From: Nonomuraea gerenzanensis
GTDB taxonomy: Bacteria > Actinomycetota > Actinomycetes > Streptosporangiales > Streptosporangiaceae
DNA length: 64,000 nt
Direction: 5' to 3'
Assembly (NCBI RefSeq): GCF_020215645.1
Contig: NZ_CP084058.1
Coordinates: 6,820,001 to 6,884,000 of the forward strand
Shown here: in pieces, positions 57,462-64,000 of the stretch
Layout: each line of letters opens with the position of its first letter
Numbering within the stretch: position 1 is the first letter of the stretch
Program-made: the position numbers and the translations under genes
Notes under the pieces: generated by a model
Told to the model about the DNA's origin: nothing
The model's input: the letters and a program-made list of their open reading frames with translations, nothing else
Database searches by the model: none

Positions 57462-60029
57462 TCATGGAGTGACGACGGCGGCCCCCGTCGCCGAGGACGA
57501 CCAGTACAGCGCGCCGGCCACCTGGGCGAACAGGCCCTTCGGATGGTTGCGGAACATCGGCTCGGTGCCGAACAGCACCACGGCCGCGCCCCGCTCGTCC
57601 CTGCCGCTGATCACCGCCGCCTGGCCTCTGGCGTCCTCCTGGCCGCCGCCCGAGCCGTCGGCCCTGGGCCGCCAGTGACCGGCGACCAGCGGGCCGTCCG
57701 TCGCGTACGACTGCTCCACCGTGACCTCGGGCCCCAGGCCCGTGAACCACAGCGGCGAGTACACGAACGAATGAGAGGGCAGGCCGCCTGCGGGCGACAC
57801 GGTGCGCACCACGCCGTTGCCGTCCGGGTTGCCGGCCACCGTGGTGGCGGTGAGCAGGCCGGCGGCGGTGTTGAAGGTGGCGCCCGTCCTGCCCCGGGTG
57901 ACGACGCCGCCCGTGGCGAGGAACGCGTCCAGCGCCACCCTGGCCGCCGGGTTGAGCGCCGCGTGGCTGAGGCCGCTGGAGACGTACAGGACGTCGGTGG
58001 CGCTCCAGTCGTAGCCGGCGTTCAGCACGGCGGTGGAGACGGGCGTGACCGCGAAGCCCAGCTCGCGCAGCGTGAACAGCTCGTCGGCGGAGGCCGCGGC
58101 GGCGATGCGAACCGGCGCGAGCGGGGTACCGGCGGGGGTGCCGGCGGGGGCGAAGGCGACGCCGTAGCGGTCGGCGGCCGTCCTGGCGGCCTGCCTGGCG
58201 GAGGCGGGGACGATCGCCCGGCCGCCGTTCCAGGTCACCGCGACGCCCTGGGCGAGCAGGTCGTTGAGCGCCCTGACCTCCTTGGCGTCCTTCACCTCCA
58301 GGGCGAGCGGGCCGGGGGTGCGCGGGACGGAGCCCGTCGGGGCGGCGGCCTTGACCGGCTCGGTACGCGCCCGCAGCGACTCCACCGGCTCGACCGTGGC
58401 GCCCCAGAGCAGGGCGTGGCTCCAGCCGGAGATGTCGTACATGGCGCCGACCCTGGGCGAGATGTCCGCGCCCGGCTCCAGCATGACGTTGGCCAGGCCG
58501 CGCTTGGGCTGGCGCATGTCCACCACGTAGGAGCCCGCCGGGTACGTCCTGCCGCCCGAGCGGAACGCCGACCTGGCCCGCTCGACCCGGACGTCGTTGG
58601 CGATCAGGTGGTCCACCAGGCGCGCGGCGGCCGTCGCGGAGCGCTGTCCGGGCCCGGCGGGGATGACGTAGGCGCGCGGGAAGGTGGTGGTGTAGACGTC
58701 CTCAGGGCCGAAGCCGGGCACGATGCCGAGCGGCACGACCTTCGGCGGCTCGCCCGCCGCGCCGCGCCGGAACACCTCGATCTGGTCGGCGATCAGCCGG
58801 TCGTGCCCGGCCTGGACGAAGCCGTAGGTGGCGCGCACCGCCGCGGCGGCCACGTCGGTGTTGATGGCCGCGCGGCGGCGCAGCTCCTCGACCGGCTCGT
58901 TGCTGTAGGCGGGCTCGTTGACGTCGAGGGGGATCTCCACGGTGTGCGCGGCGACCGTGCCGTGGAACGGGGCGTACTGCGGGGTGAAGATGGGCGGCCA
59001 GTCGTCCCAGCCGTCCTCGGAGTCGCGGAACGGGATCTGCACCGGCTCCACGCCGTCCGCTTCCGGGGTGTAGCCGAGGGCGTTGACCGCGGCCTCCATG
59101 CCCAGGCCGTTGGCGTAGGTGTGGGTGATGAACAGGTCGTACTCGTAGTTGGCGCCGTGCGGCGGGGTGGTCGGCTCGATGAGCGTGCCGTTGACGTAGC
59201 CGTGCAGGTCGAGCAGGGCGACCGGCTGGGTGTCCATGATCGCCTGGCGCATCGCGCGGGCCTCGGGCTGGGAGGCGGTGACGAAGTCGCGGTTGAGGTC
59301 GAAGCCGGCGCCGTTCTGGCGCACGCCGTTGACGCGGCCGTCGGGGTTGGCGGTGACGTTGAAGTACAGGCGGTTGCGGGCGAGCAGGGCGGCGACCGCC
59401 GGGTCGGTGCTGGTGGCGAGCTGCTCGATGGTACGCAGCGACGCGTCGGTGCCCTCCCACTCGTTGCCGTGGATGTTGGCGTTGACGAAGATCGGCGCCT
59501 TGTACCGCGCGGCCAGGTGGCGGTCGCGGGCGGCGGCGGCCGGGTCGTTCTCGATGCGCTCGCGGATGCGGGCCTGCTCGCGCGCCTCGGCCGCGCTCTC
59601 CGGCTCGGTGACGGTGACGAGGTAGAGGTCACGGCCCTGGTACGAGCGGCCGATGATCTCCACGCTCACCCGGTCGCCGCGCCGCTGCAGCTCGTTGAGC
59701 TTGGGCGCGATGCCGTGGTAGGGCACCAGGCCGAGCTTGATCGAGGAGTCGGCCGGGTTCTGCGGCGGCAGCGGCAGCGTCGTCCGCCTCGGGTAGCCGC
59801 GCTCGCGGGAGTGCCCGTACGGTTGCGCCTCGGGCAGGGCGGCGGCGTCGAGGGCGGCGGCCTGCTCGGGCACGCCGGCCGCGACCTCGTTCCGCTCGGG
59901 GCCGTTGCCGAAGTCCCGCACGGCCGGCGCCGGCGGCTCCGAGACACCCGGCGCGGGAGAGGCCAGCGCGGCCGGCGCGGGGACGGCGAGGAGCGCGACC
60001 GCGACGGTCGCGGCCAGGAGGCGGCGCAT
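57462..60029 (-). CDS. Secreted M14 zinc carboxypeptidase (large)
   Basis: 855 residues. Signal peptide MRRLLAATVAVALLAVPAPA. Catalytic M14 domain at about 95-400: zinc ligands His 187 and Glu 190 (NANIHGNEWEG), His 276 (LLDLHGYVNG); FNVTANPDGRVNG and FDLNRDF are typical. The C-terminal about 450 residues form accessory beta domains ending in a glutamine-amidotransferase-like fold (VVLFGTEPMFRNHPKGLFAQ). Its ATG shares an A with the stop of the preceding M14 gene (TGATG), so the two are translationally coupled. Extracellular peptide trimming is likely. Confidence 0.9.
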   Translation of the reverse strand: MRRLLAATVAVALLAVPAPAALASPAPGVSEPPAPAVRDFGNGPERNEVAAGVPEQAAALDAAALPEAQPYGHSRERGYPRRTTLPLPPQNPADSSIKLGLVPYHGIAPKLNELQRRGDRVSVEIIGRSYQGRDLYLVTVTEPESAAEAREQARIRERIENDPAAAARDRHLAARYKAPIFVNANIHGNEWEGTDASLRTIEQLATSTDPAVAALLARNRLYFNVTANPDGRVNGVRQNGAGFDLNRDFVTASQPEARAMRQAIMDTQPVALLDLHGYVNGTLIEPTTPPHGANYEYDLFITHTYANGLGMEAAVNALGYTPEADGVEPVQIPFRDSEDGWDDWPPIFTPQYAPFHGTVAAHTVEIPLDVNEPAYSNEPVEELRRRAAINTDVAAAAVRATYGFVQAGHDRLIADQIEVFRRGAAGEPPKVVPLGIVPGFGPEDVYTTTFPRAYVIPAGPGQRSATAAARLVDHLIANDVRVERARSAFRSGGRTYPAGSYVVDMRQPKRGLANVMLEPGADISPRVGAMYDISGWSHALLWGATVEPVESLRARTEPVKAAAPTGSVPRTPGPLALEVKDAKEVRALNDLLAQGVAVTWNGGRAIVPASARQAARTAADRYGVAFAPAGTPAGTPLAPVRIAAAASADELFTLRELGFAVTPVSTAVLNAGYDWSATDVLYVSSGLSHAALNPAARVALDAFLATGGVVTRGRTGATFNTAAGLLTATTVAGNPDGNGVVRTVSPAGGLPSHSFVYSPLWFTGLGPEVTVEQSYATDGPLVAGHWRPRADGSGGGQEDARGQAAVISGRDERGAAVVLFGTEPMFRNHPKGLFAQVAGALYWSSSATGAAVVTP

Positions 60030-62056
60030 CAGCGCTCCCTGTAGTCGGCGGCGATCCCGATGAGCGAGATCAAGCCGGAGGCGAACTCCATCGCCTCGGC
60101 GTGGCCCTCCTCGAACGGCGGCTGGAAGCCGACGCCCTCCCAGGTACGGGTCGCCGGGTTCCACAGGTCGGCGCCGACCTCGAAGTCCCAGCCGTAGATG
60201 CCGAAGTCGTACCAGAGCTCGTCGGCGGAGTTGCCGGCCGCCGAGTACAGCACGTCCGTCACGGGCCCGGTCTGCTGCGGCCAGATGACGGTGCCCCGCT
60301 CGGCGGCGATGGCCTCCTCGATGGTGCGGGCCGAGCGCAGGAAGTAGGCCAGGTCCTGCTGCGAGGGCCTGGGCAGGGTGACGCGGCCGTCCAGCTTGTA
60401 GGCGCCGGGAGGCCACATGAAGAAGCCGCCGTAGCTGTGCACGTTCATCGCGAACTTGATGTTGCGGAACTTCTGCGCCAGCCAGATGACGTTGCGGCTC
60501 TCGGGCTCGGAGTGCTCGCCGGGCCCGGCGTAGGTGCCGCTCTGGCAGTTGGCGGAGGCGCCGAAGTACCCGTCGAACAGGGAGCCGGCGGCGTAGTTGC
60601 GGTTGACGTCCACGCCCCACGTGTTGCGCAGCGCCGGGTCGGACTGCTGCGCCGGGCAGTGGTTCGTCATGTTCTTCCGCTGGGAGTTGAAGTCGTAGAA
60701 GCTGTAGTTCGCGCCGTCGGGGTTGACGGTCGGCACGATGAAGATGTCGGTGCGCTCCAGCAGCCGGCGCGTGGCCCTGTCGCGCGAGTAGTTGCGCAGC
60801 AGCCGCTCGGCCGCCTCGATCGTGACCAGCGGCGTCACCCACTCCCTGGCGTGTTCCTGGGAGTAGGCGAGCACGCCGGTGCGCGAGCCGTCGCGGCGCT
60901 CGCCGATGCGCAGCGCGAGCACCTGCGCGGGCGCGCGGGAGACGTCGGCGGGGGCGTTGAGGAAGTCGTCGAGCTGCACCGGCGGCGCGGGTGCCGGCAC
61001 GCCCGCCCCCGGGTCGGTGCGGTAGAGGGCGGCCCTGACCGGGAGGCCGGGCACGGCGTTGACGGCCGCGACGACCTGGGCGGCGGTGCTGACGGGCGCG
61101 CCGGAGCCGTCGGTGGCCAGGCTGACCGTGATGAGCTTGCCGTTGACGGTGACCTGCAGCGGCCGGCCGGGCGCGGCGGGCGCGACCACTTCGACGGACA
61201 GGTCGTTGCCGCCCTCGGAGCCGTACGCCGTCGAGGTGACGACGACGGCTGAGCCGGGCGGGGTGCCGAGCACCGCCTGGGCGTGCCTGCGGTAGCCGTT
61301 CGTCCGGTACGGCAGCGCGATCAGGTCGGTGAGCCGGGGGAACTGCCGGTGCAGCGCCTTGATGCGCTCGTTGAGCTGGGCCGGCGGCATGTACTGGGTG
61401 ATGAAGTCCTTCTGGTAGCCGCGCCCGGTGTGGTCGGGCCGCTCGCCGTCGGGCCATTCCTGGACCCTGGCCTCGGCCCTGCCGCCGGTGGAGGTGACGG
61501 TGATCCGCTGCGGCTGGTCGTCGGCCGGGACGGGCGTGCTGAACTGGTGTCCCAGGTACGCGCCCGCGTCCACGTACGCGATCATCTCCGCCTGGCCGGT
61601 GGTGCCGCGCCTGCCCTGCCAGGTGACGGTGAGCGTGGCGGCCTGAGCGGCGCTGCTGCTGGCCTCGACCGACAGGAAGTACCCGTCGCGGGTCTTGAAC
61701 CAGACCGCCCGCTCCACGACGAGCTGGTCCTGCTGCGTGGGAGCCGACTTGGCGGTGGCCCGCGCCGGGGTGCCGGAGGCCCGCGTCACGCCCGCCGGCA
61801 GGGCGGCGAGCTGGCTCGGCGTGAGCACCGCGTCGATCTGGACGCTGCCGTCCGCCTGCGGGCGTACGCGTTCGGTCAGGTCGGCGCCGGAGGCGACGAG
61901 CCGCTCCATCGCGGCCGTGTCCGGCACGGACAGCGTGCCCAGGGAGACCGGCTCGGGATCGGCCGGTCCGGCGACCGCCGGAACCGATGGCGCAGGTGCC
62001 AGGAATGTGGTGACGGCGATCAGCAGAACGACCGTGGACGCCCGTAAGCCGTGCAT
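60029..62056 (-). CDS. Secreted M14 zinc carboxypeptidase
   Basis: 675 residues. Signal peptide (STVVLLIAVTTFLAPAPSV). An N-terminal about 210-residue accessory region, then the M14 catalytic domain: His 402 and Glu 405 (YSQEHAREWV), His 540 (FAMNVHSYGGFF), IFIVPTVNPDGANYS, and the catalytic Glu region WDFEVGAD. About 70 residues inserted at 285-355 separate early strands. ATG 62056 follows GGAGGGGCAC. First gene of the coupled pair. Confidence 0.9.
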   Translation of the reverse strand: MHGLRASTVVLLIAVTTFLAPAPSVPAVAGPADPEPVSLGTLSVPDTAAMERLVASGADLTERVRPQADGSVQIDAVLTPSQLAALPAGVTRASGTPARATAKSAPTQQDQLVVERAVWFKTRDGYFLSVEASSSAAQAATLTVTWQGRRGTTGQAEMIAYVDAGAYLGHQFSTPVPADDQPQRITVTSTGGRAEARVQEWPDGERPDHTGRGYQKDFITQYMPPAQLNERIKALHRQFPRLTDLIALPYRTNGYRRHAQAVLGTPPGSAVVVTSTAYGSEGGNDLSVEVVAPAAPGRPLQVTVNGKLITVSLATDGSGAPVSTAAQVVAAVNAVPGLPVRAALYRTDPGAGVPAPAPPVQLDDFLNAPADVSRAPAQVLALRIGERRDGSRTGVLAYSQEHAREWVTPLVTIEAAERLLRNYSRDRATRRLLERTDIFIVPTVNPDGANYSFYDFNSQRKNMTNHCPAQQSDPALRNTWGVDVNRNYAAGSLFDGYFGASANCQSGTYAGPGEHSEPESRNVIWLAQKFRNIKFAMNVHSYGGFFMWPPGAYKLDGRVTLPRPSQQDLAYFLRSARTIEEAIAAERGTVIWPQQTGPVTDVLYSAAGNSADELWYDFGIYGWDFEVGADLWNPATRTWEGVGFQPPFEEGHAEAMEFASGLISLIGIAADYRER

Positions 62057-62106
62057 GTGCCCCTCCAGGAAGATCCCTTCTGGGGCTCATTGAAAGCCGA
62101 CAATCC

Positions 62107-63174
62107 TCAACCGGCAAGACCCAGGAAATTCACAACCTCTCGGACAAATCGCTCCCTGCCGCGCTCGGCGCGGTCGAGATGCACGTAGTGCGTCGCCTCC
62201 GGCAGCTCCACGCTGCGCACCTCGCGGGCGTGCACGAGGTGCTCGCGCAGCCGCGTCACGTCCTCGGGACGGCTCCAGAAGTCGCGCTCGCTGCGCACGA
62301 TGAGCGTGCGGGCGGTGATCGTGCCCGCGTCCCAGAGCTGGCGGCCCGTGGCCAGGTAGAAGCTGTCCTCCATGGCGCCGGACGGGGCGCGGAAGCTGGG
62401 CGGCGTACGGGTGCCGCTGGTGGGGTCGGACGCCAGGGCGGCCTTGATGTAGGCGTCGGCCAGCGCCGGGTCGCGCCAGGCCGTCTTGTCCTCGGCCGGG
62501 ATGCTGCTGTCCCACGACGGCAGGAGGCTGGCGCCGGTGCTCAAGCGGTAGGCGCCGTAGCGGGCGGCGTCGAAGCGGCCCGGGTGCGCCGGGTCCTCGC
62601 TGTCGCTGCCGCGGCCCAGGGTGGGGTGGCCGTCCACGGGGCCGTACAGGGTGTTGTAGAGGACGAGGTGGCTGACCCGGCCGGGGTTGGCCGCGGCGTA
62701 CTGGCCCAGCCAGTGGGCTCCGGTCGCCCAGCCGAGCAGGGCCACCGGGCCCTTCGGGGCGATCCGGTCCACGACGGCGGCGACGTCGCGCACGACCTCG
62801 TCGGAGCGCACGGCGGGCCGGCTCTCCTGGGGCGGGCGCGACAGGGCGGCCGGGCGGGTGGAGGCGCCGTAGCCGCGGGCGTCCATGACGTAGACGCGGT
62901 GGCCGGCGCGGGCGAGGTCCTCGGCGAGCGAGCCCCCGGGGACGCGCAGGTCGAAGCTGGCCACGCCCGGGACGCGGGCGCCGTGCAGCAGCAGGACCGG
63001 CGGGCGGTCGTGCCGGGTGCCCGGGGCGCTCACCTCGCGGACGGCGATCCGCACGCCGGGGTCGCTCGTGACGTGGAAGTCCGAGCGTTTCACCGGCTCG
63101 CGCGGTCCGGCCGGCTCGGCCGTCAGAGAGGCGGCGGTGACCAGGCCGATGAGGGTGGTGAAGATCAAGCGCAT
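62107..63174 (-). CDS. Secreted alpha/beta hydrolase-fold protein with GWATG elbow
   Basis: 355 residues. Short signal peptide (MRLIFTTLIGLVTAASL). Fold markers: VLLLHGARVPG, VYVMDARGYGAST, a conserved late Asp (RSERDFW) and terminal His (ATHYVHLD). The nucleophile elbow is LLGWATGAHWL: the usual Ser of GxSxG is Ala. It is therefore probably non-hydrolytic or uses another residue (the next is Thr). Lies 50 bp upstream of the M14 pair, possibly in the same transcript, and 82 bp after an IclR regulator gene. Confidence 0.8.
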   Translation of the reverse strand: MRLIFTTLIGLVTAASLTAEPAGPREPVKRSDFHVTSDPGVRIAVREVSAPGTRHDRPPVLLLHGARVPGVASFDLRVPGGSLAEDLARAGHRVYVMDARGYGASTRPAALSRPPQESRPAVRSDEVVRDVAAVVDRIAPKGPVALLGWATGAHWLGQYAAANPGRVSHLVLYNTLYGPVDGHPTLGRGSDSEDPAHPGRFDAARYGAYRLSTGASLLPSWDSSIPAEDKTAWRDPALADAYIKAALASDPTSGTRTPPSFRAPSGAMEDSFYLATGRQLWDAGTITARTLIVRSERDFWSRPEDVTRLREHLVHAREVRSVELPEATHYVHLDRAERGRERFVREVVNFLGLAG

Positions 63175-63256
63175 GCCCTCGATCCTGCCGCCGGCGGCCG
63201 CGGCACCCCGGATTCAGCTTCTGATCGCGTGCGATTGATATCCGGATCCGGCGTAA

Positions 63257-64000
63257 TCAGGAGGCGGTGACGTGCGGCACCGCCTGGTAGGCCGCCCAGT
63301 CGGCGCTGATCGCGCCGGCCGTCTTCAGCAGCAACGGCAGGTGCTCCTCGGTGAGCTGCTCGATGGAGGTCTCGGCGGCGTGCGCGTTGACGTTCACCGC
63401 GGCGATGACGTTGCCCAGCCCGTCGCGCAGCGGCGCCGCCACCGACCTGATGCCGAGGGCGAGCTGCTCGTCGGTCACCGCCCAGCCCTTGGCCCGCACC
63501 GCGCGCAGCGCCGCCTCGCGCTCCTTGGCGTCCGGCCGCCAGCGCGGCTCGATGCCGGAGCGGCTCGGCTCGGCCAGCACCCGCTCCACCTCGGCCGGCG
63601 GCAGCGCGGCCAGCAGCACCTTGCCCAGGGACGTCTGCAGCGCCGGGAAGCGGGTGCCGATCTGCACCGACAGAGCGACGATCTTCGGCACCGAGACCCT
63701 GGCCACGTACACGATGTCGGAGCCGTCGAGCTGGGCGATCGAGGAGGACTCGCGCGTCTGCGTGACCAGCCGCTCCAGGTGCGGGCGGGCCACCTCCCAC
63801 AGGCCCATCGAGCGCACGTACGACACGCCCAGCTCCAGCACCCGGGGCGTGAGCGCGAACCCGCCGCCCTCCTGCCTGGCGTAGCCCAGCTCCTGGAGGG
63901 TGAGCAGGATGCGGCGGGCCGTCGGGCGGGCCAGGCCGGCGGCCGTCGCCACCTCGGTCAGCGACATGACCGGGCGGGCCGGCTGGAAGGCCCTGATGAC
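63257..64000 (-). CDS. IclR-family regulator, PcaR-like (5' end outside window)
   Basis: At least 247 residues, open at the window edge: VIRAFQPARPVMSLTEVATA is in frame to base 64000. The winged helix (LTEVATAAGLARPTARRILL, TLQELGYARQEGG) is followed by the effector domain (SSIAQLDGSDIVYVARVSVP, RFPALQTSLGKVLLAALPP, IRSVAAPLRDGLGNVIAAVN). These segments are characteristic of the beta-ketoadipate regulators PcaR/PcaU/PobR. Target genes probably lie beyond the window. The neighbouring hydrolase is not an obvious aromatic-pathway enzyme. Confidence 0.9.
   Translation of the reverse strand, partial: VIRAFQPARPVMSLTEVATAAGLARPTARRILLTLQELGYARQEGGGFALTPRVLELGVSYVRSMGLWEVARPHLERLVTQTRESSSIAQLDGSDIVYVARVSVPKIVALSVQIGTRFPALQTSLGKVLLAALPPAEVERVLAEPSRSGIEPRWRPDAKEREAALRAVRAKGWAVTDEQLALGIRSVAAPLRDGLGNVIAAVNVNAHAAETSIEQLTEEHLPLLLKTAGAISADWAAYQAVPHVTAS

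Noticed and set aside
57543..60044. An 833-codon plus-strand frame opposite the M14 peptidase
   Set aside because: Shadow of the minus-strand gene; no domain and poor start context.

Overview
The window is about 64 kb of very GC-rich DNA with strong G/C bias at third codon positions, many GTG/TTG starts, F420-linked enzymes, WD40-STAND proteins and an IdeR/DtxR-type iron box. This points to a filamentous actinomycete. Streptosporangiales (Nonomuraea-like) is my best guess, from overall flavour only. No rRNA, tRNA, phage, transposase or CRISPR array was seen.

Layout. 1-6.9 kb: a dormancy/hypoxia-type island of four full universal stress proteins (USPs), a DoxX-like membrane protein and a CBS-BON protein. 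Most promoters carry DosR-like palindromes (GGGAC-N4-GTCCC), and three consecutive truncated genes lie inside the island. 7-10 kb: a secreted beta-propeller protein behind a palindromic operator and a tiny coupled ORF. 10-13 kb: an unnamed protein, a frameshifted gene, and a MerR regulator cotranscribed with an alpha/beta hydrolase under a MerR-type operator. 13-23.5 kb: a giant HTH-STAND-WD40 protein divergent from a secreted metzincin protease, then small envelope proteins. 23.5-26.7 kb: GH35 beta-galactosidase coupled to a KDPG/KDPGal aldolase, followed by the stub of a sugar kinase. 26.8-29.9 kb: a cysteine-leader-peptide operon (FAD protein fragment, OsmC, flavin monooxygenase). 30-38 kb: an ArsR/MFS pair, a HxlR-controlled flavin/F420 redox operon, and a two-component system whose direct-repeat box recurs upstream of the next operon. 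38-42 kb: secreted peptidase and GH15.

42.2-48.9 kb is the most distinctive region. It is a five-gene RiPP cluster: a Cys/Ser/Thr-rich precursor, a stand-alone LanM-type dehydratase domain (DUF4135 fused to a DUF6624-like tail), two JmjC/cupin-fold proteins (one with the HxD iron motif, one lacking it) and a stand-alone LanC cyclase. A near-perfect UUCG hairpin separates the precursor from the enzymes. No protease, transporter or YcaO is encoded beside it.

49-64 kb: a Nudix hydrolase, an iron-regulated siderophore-uptake operon lacking its ATPase, acyltransferase genes (one frameshifted), lipoproteins, two translationally coupled secreted M14 carboxypeptidases, an alpha/beta hydrolase whose nucleophile elbow reads GWATG, and an IclR regulator running off the window end.

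Regulatory themes can be read directly from DNA in several places: DosR-like boxes shared across the stress island, a Cys-leader attenuator that can sequester the next ribosome-binding site, a shared 11-bp direct-repeat box linking a two-component system to a peptidase operon, and self-directed palindromes at MerR- and ArsR-type regulators.
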